Assembly (NCBI GenBank): GCA_021825365.1
Contig: JAKAHR010000023.1
Location: 1-53,600 of the forward strand
Direction: 5' to 3'
Source of the DNA: Nitrospirota bacterium
GTDB lineage: Bacteria > Nitrospirota > Thermodesulfovibrionia > Thermodesulfovibrionales > UBA6898
DNA length: 53,600 nucleotides
This document shows positions 25,852 through 33,366 of this stretch, one piece after another. Every line of letters starts with the position of its first letter. Position 1 is the stretch's first letter. The translations under genes were made by a program, and so were the position numbers. The notes under the pieces were generated by a model. It was given only the letters and a program-made list of their open reading frames with translations. It had not been told where the DNA came from and made no database searches.

Positions 25852-25918
25852 GGCCCTCGCAGACCGGCCTTCGGCGGTCGGGGATTCGGACAGCTAAATA
25901 TTTTCAAGGTGATACCCT

Positions 25919-26992
25919 ATGAGTCCTCGCAAGGTGTGCCCCCACTGCGCAGCGTCTAATGAGCCTTCCCGCCAGACCTGTGTGCAGTGCTCTGCGGATA
26001 TATCGGCTGACCTGGCCGGGCCCGGTGACCGGCCAGGTCAGCCGGGAGAACAGCTTGCCCCTCCCCCTGCAGAAACCGTCACCCTGACTTCTCCCGACGG
26101 GAGGGTGATTGCGGTCCGGGACGGAGATGTGGTCGGCCGCACCGCCGTCGGAAAGGAAGTCCTCGACATTCATGAGGAGATATCCCGCCGTCATGCCCAA
26201 TTCGTCCGAACCGAAGGGGTATGGTCTATCATCGATCTTGGTTCGAGCAACGGTACGTTCGTTGACGGAGAACGGCTGTCTCCCCGGAAACGGGTTGCCC
26301 TGAAAAACGGTCAGCAGGTGATGTTCTCCCCTGTTTTTCAGGCGGTGGTCCGGATCGCGGAAGAGGCGAAAGAAGAGGGGGCTGTTCCAGCCGGGCAGGA
26401 GGGGGACTCGTGTGATTCGGGTGACAGGAGGACCCTCGTCATCCTGTTTGCCGATCTGAAGGGGTCGGTCACCTTCTTTCAGGAAAAGGGGACACTTGTT
26501 GCACGGAAATGGATCCTGAACCTGTACCGTATGCTCACGTCAATCGTCGCCGCCCGCCAGGGCATGCACCTGAAGAATATCGGCGATGCGATACTCGCTG
26601 TCTTCGATGACTCGAAAGAGGCGGTGAGGGCGGCCCTCGACATGCAGGCTGATCTCAGACGGCATAACAGCGCGACAGAGGAGCAGGACCACTACTACCT
26701 GCGGATCGGCCTGAACAGGGGAACCGTGCTCTTTGAGAACCACGACGTCTTCGGGAATGCGGTCAATATCGCATCCCGGGTTCAGGCCCTCGCGCCGCCG
26801 GAGCATATATACATCACCGAGTGCCTGTACGAGGCGGTACGGGATGCTGCGGATATAGAGTGCCGGTTTATCGGCAACCAGCAGCTCAAGGGCGTCAAGG
26901 ACAGGACGGGTATCTATGAAGTGCTTCCCGGGGGCGCGGGTCCTGTCGGAGAGCTCAAAAACAATGACGTGCGAACCGGCGATATTCTATAA
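25919..26992 (+). CDS. Zinc ribbon-FHA-class III nucleotidyl cyclase fusion
   Basis: The protein has 357 residues in three parts. A zinc ribbon: C7-x2-C10 and C21-x2-C24. An FHA domain, about 68-145, with VVGR, EISRRHAQF and LGSSNGTFVDG, which binds phosphothreonine. A class III cyclase domain, about 170-340, with metal ligands D179 (FADLKGSV) and D223 (NIGDAIL), purine-specifying K219 and D276, and the transition-state pair N283/R287 (NAVNIASR). The K/D pair predicts an adenylyl rather than guanylyl cyclase. The gene precedes a Ser/Thr kinase and a PP2C phosphatase, so kinase activity could recruit or switch the cyclase through the FHA domain. AAGGTG lies 9 nt before the ATG. Confidence 0.92.
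   Translation: MSPRKVCPHCAASNEPSRQTCVQCSADISADLAGPGDRPGQPGEQLAPPPAETVTLTSPDGRVIAVRDGDVVGRTAVGKEVLDIHEEISRRHAQFVRTEGVWSIIDLGSSNGTFVDGERLSPRKRVALKNGQQVMFSPVFQAVVRIAEEAKEEGAVPAGQEGDSCDSGDRRTLVILFADLKGSVTFFQEKGTLVARKWILNLYRMLTSIVAARQGMHLKNIGDAILAVFDDSKEAVRAALDMQADLRRHNSATEEQDHYYLRIGLNRGTVLFENHDVFGNAVNIASRVQALAPPEHIYITECLYEAVRDAADIECRFIGNQQLKGVKDRTGIYEVLPGGAGPVGELKNNDVRTGDIL
26005..26043. repeat. Perfect 15-bp inverted repeat inside the cyclase gene
   Basis: GGCTGACCTGGCCGG (26005-26019) and its exact complement (26029-26043) flank a 9-nt loop, within the codons for the linker between the zinc ribbon and the FHA domain. It may be an inserted REP-like palindrome tolerated in a disordered linker. 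Confidence 0.75.
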
Positions 26993-26993
26993 T
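26988..26993 (+). promoter_or_regulatory. -10 box (TATAAT) for the kinase gene, inside the cyclase stop
   Basis: A consensus TATAAT overlaps the TAA stop of the cyclase gene, about 90 bp before the kinase start. It would let the kinase and phosphatase be transcribed apart from the cyclase. No good -35 is visible. Confidence 0.4.
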
Positions 26994-27082
26994 TCTGTAT
27001 GCGTTGAAGGGCGCCTGGTGATGTGCATAGGGCCTGGATCGCGGCAGTCATGTTCACAGCGGAAACAGGGGGAGGTGGCTTT

Positions 27083-28834
27083 ATGATAGGAAAGAAGATC
27101 GGTGATTTCGAGATCAAGGAAGAGATCGGCAAGGGGGGGATGGGGCAGGTATACAAGGCGAGGCAGATTTCCCTTGACCGGGACGTGGCGATCAAGATAT
27201 TGCCCGGCAACCTCGGCGAGGTCGAGGAATTCCGGGAGAGGTTCGACATCGAGGCAAAGGCCGTCGCCTCCCTGATGCACGAAAATATCCTCCAGATGTA
27301 CAGCAAGGGCGTGACTGATGACGGGACCCACTACTTTGCGATGGAATACGTTGACGGCGAGGACCTTGCGGACAAGATAAAGAGGGGTGTCACCTTCTCC
27401 GAGAAGGAGGCGATCGGGATCGCGATGCAGGTCTGCAGCGGACTCGAGGCCGCATGGAAGAAGAACATCATCCACCGGGACATCAAGCCGAGCAATATCA
27501 TGGTCACAAAGAGCGGGACGGTCAAGATCGCCGATTTCGGTCTCGCCAAGAGCCTTGATGCGACGAAGAAACTGACCCAGACGAACATGTACATGGGCAC
27601 GGTCGCCTACACGTCTCCGGAGCAGGGCGAGGGCAAGCCCCTTGACCACAGGACTGACATCTATTCCCTCGGCATCGTCCTCTACCAGCTCCTCACCGGC
27701 AATGTTCCCTTTACAGCCGAGACCCCGTCGTCCGTCATCTACAAGCATGTTTATGAGGCCCCGCCTCCGCCGCGGACGGTCAACCCTGCCATTTCTCCCC
27801 AGGCCGAGGCGGTCGTCCTGAAGGCGATCGCCAAGAAACCGGAAGACCGGTATCAGAATGTCGTCGAATTCCGGGAGGCCCTCGCATCCGTCGACAGGCC
27901 GCAGTCCCTGGCTGCCGCGGCCGGCGCGGAGAAGGCGGCTGCCTTCGCAGCCCCGCCGGCATCATCGAGCCGGCAATCGGGTTCAGCGCCGGCAAAAAGC
28001 AGCAGTACGGTGCCGATCCTGATCGTGGTGGTGACCGTTGTGCTGCTTCTCGGCGGCTCTGCGATCTACGCCGCAAAGTACGGATACAGGGCTCTTCTCT
28101 CAAAGGTGATCCCTATTGCAGCGGAAGAGGAGAAGAAGGTAGAACCGGTCCCCCCGCAGGCCGGTGAGGTTGCCGCACCGCCTGGTGCGGGCGTAAGCAG
28201 CCCGAGTCCGGATGCTTCCAGGCCGGCTGAAGGCGATGCCGCCCGCTCTGGTGAGACGGCGGGCAACAAGCCTCCGGCGGCTGATGTAAAGGACAGGGGG
28301 ATCCGGCGTGATAGCAGCGGCCGGGAGGGAGCTGTCACGGAGGCGAGGAACGCGCCGATCGAACAGCCGCCCCGTCCTGCGAAGCGGGCTGCGATGCCGG
28401 CAGTGCTGGTGGTCATAGCAGGCGAGCCAAACGTTTCGGACATTGTCGAGTCCGTTGTGGGAAGGAGGCTGCAGGAACGTTCTATCCCCCTCTCCGCCTC
28501 TGCCGAGATACAGTCCCTCGCCGATCGCTACGGGAGACACCGTATTCCGATGAGCGCCCTTGACCAGCGGCAGCTGAAGGCGGACGTACTCGTCTATGTC
28601 TCGGTGAACACGATGAATGCCGAACCCCTGCAGTTTTACGGCAGGACGATGGAGCAGTACGCTGCCACCATTTCGATCAAGGCGGTCGACACGGCGACAA
28701 GAAAGGTGATCGGTTCCCCACGGACAAAGACAGTCAAGTATACGACTCTCAATATGCATGAAAATATCGAGGAAGCTGCAGCGGAGATGGTCTCTGATCT
28801 TCCCAGAAGGCTGGTGACCTTCTGGAAAGACTGA
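27083..28834 (+). CDS. Transmembrane Ser/Thr protein kinase (PknB type)
   Basis: The protein has 583 residues from the ATG at 27083, which has GGGGGAGGTGG at 6 nt. The kinase domain (about 8-265) is intact: GKGGMGQV loop, K38 in VAIKIL, H131-R-D133 in IIHRDIKPSNIM, and D151-F-G. After an Ala/Ser linker comes one membrane helix (about 310-332, PILIVVVTVVLLLGGSAIYA). The outer part is a Pro/Ala/Glu-rich spacer and then a folded domain (about 430-580; VLVVIAGEPNVSDIVESVVG, ADVLVYVSVNTMNAEPLQFY) that recalls CsgG/FlgT-like periplasmic domains rather than PASTA repeats; this part is inference. A likely input is an envelope signal. It is followed directly by a PP2C phosphatase. Confidence 0.93.
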   Translation: MIGKKIGDFEIKEEIGKGGMGQVYKARQISLDRDVAIKILPGNLGEVEEFRERFDIEAKAVASLMHENILQMYSKGVTDDGTHYFAMEYVDGEDLADKIKRGVTFSEKEAIGIAMQVCSGLEAAWKKNIIHRDIKPSNIMVTKSGTVKIADFGLAKSLDATKKLTQTNMYMGTVAYTSPEQGEGKPLDHRTDIYSLGIVLYQLLTGNVPFTAETPSSVIYKHVYEAPPPPRTVNPAISPQAEAVVLKAIAKKPEDRYQNVVEFREALASVDRPQSLAAAAGAEKAAAFAAPPASSSRQSGSAPAKSSSTVPILIVVVTVVLLLGGSAIYAAKYGYRALLSKVIPIAAEEEKKVEPVPPQAGEVAAPPGAGVSSPSPDASRPAEGDAARSGETAGNKPPAADVKDRGIRRDSSGREGAVTEARNAPIEQPPRPAKRAAMPAVLVVIAGEPNVSDIVESVVGRRLQERSIPLSASAEIQSLADRYGRHRIPMSALDQRQLKADVLVYVSVNTMNAEPLQFYGRTMEQYAATISIKAVDTATRKVIGSPRTKTVKYTTLNMHENIEEAAAEMVSDLPRRLVTFWKD

Positions 28835-29559
28835 TAACTTCCTACGGAAGGTCGGATGTCGGACTCCGCCGTTCCCATAATGAAGATGCATTCGTGCTGA
28901 ACGATGATAACGGCTTCCTGGCGGTTGCCGACGGCATGGGCGGAGCTGCTGCCGGAGAGGTGGCGAGCCGGATCTTCATCGAGACGGCAGACGAGCTCCT
29001 TTCGGGGAAAAGGTCTTCGGAAGATGAGACAGCCGAGGTAGTCCGACGGGTCTTCGATGCCGCTCACGGAAGGATGCTTGCATGGGCGAAGGCCCACCCC
29101 GAGTGCCGCGGCATGGGTTGCACGGCCGAGGCGGCTGCCTTTTTGGGTCGTCGCTACGTTGTCGGCCACGTGGGCGACAGCCGCACATACCTATTCAGGC
29201 GGGGGCAGCTCAGACAGATCACCAAAGACCATTCCCTCGTGCAGCAGCAGCTTGACGAGGGGATCATCAGCCAGGAGGAGGCGAGAAACCATGCCTTCCG
29301 CAATATCATCCTGAGGGCGGTGGGCACTGACGAAAGACTGGTTGTCGATATCGTGAGGGGCGAACTTCATGAGGGAGACTGTCTCCTCCTCTGCTCTGAC
29401 GGACTCACGGACATGGTGGATGATCATGCTATTGAGACGGTTCTCTCCCGGCCCCTGCCGATCTCCCAGAAGGTGGAGAGCCTGGTCGATCTGGCGCGGT
29501 CGGCCGGCGGGTATGACAACATCACCGCCGTGATAACCGAAGCGTCGCACGCGCGGTAG
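28831..29559 (+). CDS. PP2C-family Ser/Thr phosphatase with non-canonical start
   Basis: The PP2C motifs are in order: YGRSDVGLRRSHNEDAF, VADGMGGAAAGEVAS, GHVGDSRTYLFR, QITKDHSLVQQQLDEG, LLLCSDGLTDMV and GGYDNITAVI, including all the metal-binding aspartates. The first motif is encoded before the only standard start codon in this frame (GTG at 28894), so translation must begin further up. The frame is open from 28798, and the likely starts are CTG at 28831 (overlapping the kinase TGA, with GGAAAGA just upstream) or ATA at 28834. Tight coupling to the kinase stop would explain the poor codon. It should reverse the phosphorylation made by the adjacent kinase. Confidence 0.85.
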   Translation: MITSYGRSDVGLRRSHNEDAFVLNDDNGFLAVADGMGGAAAGEVASRIFIETADELLSGKRSSEDETAEVVRRVFDAAHGRMLAWAKAHPECRGMGCTAEAAAFLGRRYVVGHVGDSRTYLFRRGQLRQITKDHSLVQQQLDEGIISQEEARNHAFRNIILRAVGTDERLVVDIVRGELHEGDCLLLCSDGLTDMVDDHAIETVLSRPLPISQKVESLVDLARSAGGYDNITAVITEASHAR

Positions 29560-29577
29560 GGCTCCGGCCGGGCAACC

Positions 29578-30444
29578 ATGCAGATCAGCAGGAAAGTCCA
29601 TGCGTTGAAGATACCTTTTTGCGTGACAACCCCGTCGGGGGTGGTCATCGAGCGTTTTGTCTACTCCTACCTCCTGTACGGCAGCGAGATCTGCCTCATC
29701 GATACCGGAGTCGCCTCATCCGAACAGGTCATCTTTGACTACATCAGGAGGACGGGCAGAAAAGTTGGCGACATAGCCCTAATCATTCAGACCCATGCTC
29801 ACCCTGATCATATCGGGGCCACAAGGACTATCAAGGCTGAGACAGGATGCAGGATAGCCGTGCACGCGGCAGAGAAGGCCTGGATTGAGGATGTGGACCT
29901 TCAGGCGAGGGAGCGGCCGGTGCCTGGTTTCGCCTCTCTTGTCTCAGGGCAGGTCGCCGTTGACCGGACCCTGGAGGACGGAGACATCGTTGACCTGGGG
30001 TGCGGCCTGAAACTGGAGGTCCTCCATACGCCGGGGCATTCTAGAGGTTCCGTCTCCCTGCTTCTCCTGGGGTACAACGAACTCTTTTCCGGCGATGTGG
30101 TGCCGGTAACAGGAGAGATTCCGGTGTATGAGGACGTGTCCGAGCTCGTTTCATCCATCAAGAGGCTCAGGGCGATCCCGGGGATCCACCAGCTCCTCTC
30201 CTCCTGGGACGATCCGAGCAAAGAGGCCGAGGCGTATCAGCGCATGGATGAAGGTCTGGCATACCTGCAGCGCATCCACGAGGCTGTCATCAGAGTGTCC
30301 GGGGATGATCCTTCCCCCGAACCCCTTGCGCTGTGCAGCCGTGCGCTTGAGGAACTCGGCATCCCCGCAGCTGTCGCAAACCCCCTCATCGCGAAGTCAT
30401 TTGCCTCTCACCTGCCGCTGCGAGATCGGAAGAAGATCCTCTGA
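29578..30444 (+). CDS. MBL-fold metallo-hydrolase
   Basis: This 288-residue beta-lactamase-fold hydrolase has the metal site T72-H-A-H-P-D-H78, H near 153 in LHTPGHSRGSVS, and D near 171 in ELFSGDVVPV, the standard glyoxalase II/beta-lactamase-type order. The helical C-terminus (about 205-288) is of the kind found in MBL proteins acting on thioesters or small metabolites. The substrate is unknown. It lies 18 bp behind the phosphatase on the same strand and may be part of that operon. Confidence 0.9.
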   Translation: MQISRKVHALKIPFCVTTPSGVVIERFVYSYLLYGSEICLIDTGVASSEQVIFDYIRRTGRKVGDIALIIQTHAHPDHIGATRTIKAETGCRIAVHAAEKAWIEDVDLQARERPVPGFASLVSGQVAVDRTLEDGDIVDLGCGLKLEVLHTPGHSRGSVSLLLLGYNELFSGDVVPVTGEIPVYEDVSELVSSIKRLRAIPGIHQLLSSWDDPSKEAEAYQRMDEGLAYLQRIHEAVIRVSGDDPSPEPLALCSRALEELGIPAAVANPLIAKSFASHLPLRDRKKIL

Positions 30445-30514
30445 ACGGAGGGACGAGGTCGGTGCCTCCGCAATGGCGCTGTTGTCGGTTACAATAGGAG
30501 AAAGAGGTGTGGTG

Positions 30515-30694
30515 ATGAGCAAACGGCATCATGCGGGAGACCCGTCTGGCAGGAAGTCTCCCCGCGTTGCGGGCCTTGCGGAAGATCACGACGGAAAAGC
30601 GGGCTGCAGGTGCAAGGAAATGGCGAAGAAGACGCCCGCGGAACTGCTGAAGACGGTGATAAGCGATCTTTCCTTCTGGAAGAAGAAAAAGTAG
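30515..30694 (+). CDS. 59-residue basic protein with a CRC motif
   Basis: The ATG at 30515 has GAGGTG upstream and TACAAT at 30490-30495. The N-terminal half is basic and polar (MSKRHHAGDPSGRKSPR). The second half holds KAGCRCKEMAKKTPAELLKT and ends VISDLSFWKKKK, a short amphipathic helix with an aromatic and lysine end. I do not recognise a family. The two cysteines (CxC) could bind metal. Confidence 0.55.
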   Translation: MSKRHHAGDPSGRKSPRVAGLAEDHDGKAGCRCKEMAKKTPAELLKTVISDLSFWKKKK

Positions 30695-30742
30695 GCCGCA
30701 GGCGCTGTATCAGGTGACCCGGTTGCCCGGCCGCTTGTGACC

Positions 30743-30779
30743 AAAAAAGGGCCGGCGGGATGATATCATCCCGCCGGCC
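30743..30779 (-). terminator. Intrinsic terminator of the 103-residue gene
   Basis: GGCCGGCGGGATGAT and its exact complement form a 30-bp perfect palindrome (30750-30779); read leftward it is followed by CTTTTTT. It ends the minus-strand gene at 30808 and probably stops rightward transcripts as well. Confidence 0.85.
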
Positions 30780-30807
30780 TTCAGACGACCCTGTTGCCTG
30801 TATCGTC

Positions 30808-31119
30808 TCATCCGCCGAGGTATCCTCCTGCAACGACATCCTTTTCGGAAGTCTCCTGGACTGAGGATATCTTTTCTACGTCTCCCCTGTAGCCGGCCCA
30901 GTCAAAGGGGCAGACCTTCGTCAGGATCTCGAGCTTCCATTCGATCGTCCTGGCGATATCCCGGAAATGCTGCGCATGCGGCAGCAAGGTCTCCTTTTGA
31001 TGACCCTGCATGTGGTCGATCTCATCCGCAAATTCGAGGATCCTCGCCTTCATGTCAGAGAGTTCGTTGTACATGGTGTCGCAATAGTCTTTCATTCCCA
31101 TGTTCCTTACGCTCGCCAT
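30808..31119 (-). CDS. Small helical protein of unknown function
   Basis: This 103-residue protein has an excellent ribosome site (AAAAGGAGGTAGCT) and its own terminator, so it is clearly real. It is helical, with MKDYCDTMYNELSDMKARIL and a second helix around HAQHFRDIARTIEWKLEIL suggesting a four-helix or coiled structure; the tail is EKDVVAGGYLGG. It has no signal peptide. I do not recognise a family. Confidence 0.75.
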   Translation of the reverse strand: MASVRNMGMKDYCDTMYNELSDMKARILEFADEIDHMQGHQKETLLPHAQHFRDIARTIEWKLEILTKVCPFDWAGYRGDVEKISSVQETSEKDVVAGGYLGG

Positions 31120-31350
31120 AGCTACCTCCTTTTTACGGCCATCACGGCCTGTTTATAAAAAAAGGCCGAACACACCGAGGATCTTTCGCTATCCTTCGGC
31201 AGCTCGGCCATCTTCCTGTAAGACCCGCCGCTTTCCGCCCCCTTCTTGCGAAGGGTTTGGCCTTGTCGGGAAATGCTCAATTCCTGGCTATATTGTAGCT
31301 CGATCCGGCATGTATGGCAATGGGCCCCGCCTCGACGGCGAGGTGGCATG

Positions 31351-32298
31351 TCAACGACTGTCCCGTGCGCCGTCCCCCTGCCTGGCGAACAGCCCGGTGC
31401 TGAGGTATCGGTCACCGCGATCGGGGAATATCACGACCACATCCTTTCCCTCACCGAGGCAGAGTGCCACCCGCAGGGCAGCCCACAGGGCGGCACCCGA
31501 TGACGTGCCGGCAAGGATGCCCTCGTGCAGTGCCAGGCGGCGGCACGTTTCCTCGGCATCGTCGTCGGTCACGGGGATAACCTCCTGGTAGATGCCCGTA
31601 TTCAGCACGCCCGGGAAGAAACCTGCGCCTATCCCCGCGATGCGGTGCCTGCCGGGATCGCCGCCTGACAGGATAGGGGACCCGGCCGGCTCAACGGCAG
31701 CGATATGAACGTCCGGCCTCTTTTCCCTGAGGGACTCCCCGACCCCGGTGATCGTGCCGCCCGTGCCGACCCCTGCAACAAAGGCTTCCGGGACTTTACC
31801 CAGGTCCCTGATGATCTCCGGTCCTGTGCCGGTCCTGTGTGCCCCGGGGTTGGCCTGGTTCTCAAACTGCAGGGGCATGAAAAAGTGCGGATTGTCCCTG
31901 TATATCTCCTCCGCCTTTTCGACAGCACCGAGCATGCCCTTCTGGCCTGGTGTCAGTACGAGCTCGGCGCCGTATGCCTCGAGCATCAGTCTCCGTTCCG
32001 TTGACATCGCCTCCGACATAGCGAGGATGAGACGGTATCCCCGGGCCGCAGCTACCAGGGCAAGCCCGATGCCGGTATTGCCGCTTGTCGGCTCGACGAT
32101 CGTACCGCCGGACCGCAGTTTGCCCTCCCGCTCCGCAGCCTCTATCATCGCCAGGGCGATCCGGTCCTTGACAGACCCCCCGGGATTGCAGCCCTCCAGT
32201 TTAGCCCAGATAGAGGCGCCGCCGGGATTCGCCAGTCTCCTGATCTTTACCAGGGGGGTGTTGCCGACGGTCAGCAGGATGTCCTTTGCCGGTTTCAC
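31351..32298 (-). CDS. Cysteine synthase (O-acetylserine sulfhydrylase family)
   Basis: This 315-residue enzyme of the CysK/CysM fold has the PLP lysine K44 in NPGGSVKDRIAL, the phosphate-binding PTSGNTGIGLALV, the second glycine loop GVGTGGTITGVGE and the C-terminal HEGILAGTSSGAALWA. It makes cysteine from O-acetylserine (or O-phosphoserine) and sulfide. Without the serine acetyltransferase partner nearby I cannot decide between CysK and CysM. It reads from a GTG at 32298 (AAAGGA upstream) that overlaps the stop of a 32-codon frame (GTGA). Confidence 0.93.
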   Translation of the reverse strand: MKPAKDILLTVGNTPLVKIRRLANPGGASIWAKLEGCNPGGSVKDRIALAMIEAAEREGKLRSGGTIVEPTSGNTGIGLALVAAARGYRLILAMSEAMSTERRLMLEAYGAELVLTPGQKGMLGAVEKAEEIYRDNPHFFMPLQFENQANPGAHRTGTGPEIIRDLGKVPEAFVAGVGTGGTITGVGESLREKRPDVHIAAVEPAGSPILSGGDPGRHRIAGIGAGFFPGVLNTGIYQEVIPVTDDDAEETCRRLALHEGILAGTSSGAALWAALRVALCLGEGKDVVVIFPDRGDRYLSTGLFARQGDGARDSR

Positions 32299-32393
32299 GC
32301 GTGTCCTTTCTCTTTATTCCGGGATGCAATCCCCTTGCCAGAGAGGTGTCGCGGGAAGATGCCCTTTATCAGGAGGCGCAGGAGACTTTCCAT
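32295..32393 (-). CDS. Possible 32-residue upstream frame coupled to cysteine synthase
   Basis: ATG at 32393 to TGA at 32295. The stop overlaps the GTG of the cysteine synthase gene by 4 nt, and a TATCAT -10-like hexamer lies 15 nt before the ATG. The peptide is basic (MESLLRLLIKGIFPRH ... NKEKGHA) and has no cysteine, so classical amino-acid attenuation is unlikely. It lacks a strong ribosome site. It may be a coupling leader or chance. Confidence 0.35.
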   Translation of the reverse strand: MESLLRLLIKGIFPRHLSGKGIASRNKEKGHA

Positions 32394-32493
32394 GATTACT
32401 AAATATACATGATATGATCAGCTGGCAATCAAGATCTGCAAGAAGCCGGGCAAAAGCGGACCGGCTGTCCCTGCCGGCGAAGACCACCCGGAA

Positions 32494-33366
32494 TCAGTAT
32501 TCAAAGAAGCCGCGGATGAACTCGTCCTCAAGGGCCAGCAGCCGCCTGCATTCGTCAAGCAGCGGTTTGTCGATGCCGTACGTCGATGCCACGGCTTCGG
32601 TCTTCTCCGTCCATGCGCCGTCAGCAGCGTCATCATATTCGAGGGTGCAGAGAAGTCCCTCGGCGATAAAGACCGGGGCGACGATGTGGGGGTGTTCCGA
32701 GCCTTCCGGATAGTCGTGGTGATGGAGGACCGGCAGCACCACCTCATCCGGCAGGGAGATGCCTCTGAGGAACCAGTATCCCGCTTCCATGTGGCTGCAG
32801 AGAAAGACATCGCGCTCTCTTTGGATGCCATCAGCCCCTCTTGCACCCGGGAAGTTGTTCAACTGTCTCTTGTCCCCGACCGTCAGGAAGACCACTTTCC
32901 CTATGTCGTGAAGCAGCCCTGCAAGAAAGGCTATCTCCTTGTCCGAATCGGCCATCCTGGAGGCGAAAAAGCTCGAGGCGAGGGCAGCCCGGTACGCGTG
33001 CGCCCACATCTGCTTGAGGGTATGCGGGGGCAGGGAAAACAGCTTGAACAGGGAAATGCCGAGCGCTATGTTGGTCACCGCGTCCCTGCCGAGGACGACT
33101 ATCGCCTGATCGAGGCTGTTTACGCTTACCCCCCGGTGCGAATAGTAAAAAGCCGAGTTCGCGACAGCGACGATCTTTGATGCGAGCGACTGGTCGTGTC
33201 TGATAACATCTTCCAGTTCCTGTATCGTCGAGTCCTCCCTTGTCAGGGCGTGGACGATCTTCCGGGCCGTGAGGGGAAGCGCGGAGACCTCGGAGAGCGC
33301 TGTAATACGCTTCCTCAGCCCGCCGTTGCCCGGAGGTTCTATTTGCCCGTTTCCAGCGTCAGGCAT
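32494..33366 (-). CDS. HDOD-domain signalling protein
   Basis: This 290-residue protein consists mostly of one HDOD domain (about 25-235): LPLTARKIVHALTREDSTIQ, VIRHDQSLASKIVAVANSAFY, LGRDAVTNIALGISLF and FLAGLLHDIGKVVFL. HDOD domains are HD-like and usually non-catalytic; here the HDIGK motif is kept. The N-terminal 28 nt overlap the end of the kinase/receiver gene upstream on the same strand, so the two are translated together and probably act in one pathway. Confidence 0.9.
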   Translation of the reverse strand: MPDAGNGQIEPPGNGGLRKRITALSEVSALPLTARKIVHALTREDSTIQELEDVIRHDQSLASKIVAVANSAFYYSHRGVSVNSLDQAIVVLGRDAVTNIALGISLFKLFSLPPHTLKQMWAHAYRAALASSFFASRMADSDKEIAFLAGLLHDIGKVVFLTVGDKRQLNNFPGARGADGIQRERDVFLCSHMEAGYWFLRGISLPDEVVLPVLHHHDYPEGSEHPHIVAPVFIAEGLLCTLEYDDAADGAWTEKTEAVASTYGIDKPLLDECRRLLALEDEFIRGFFEY

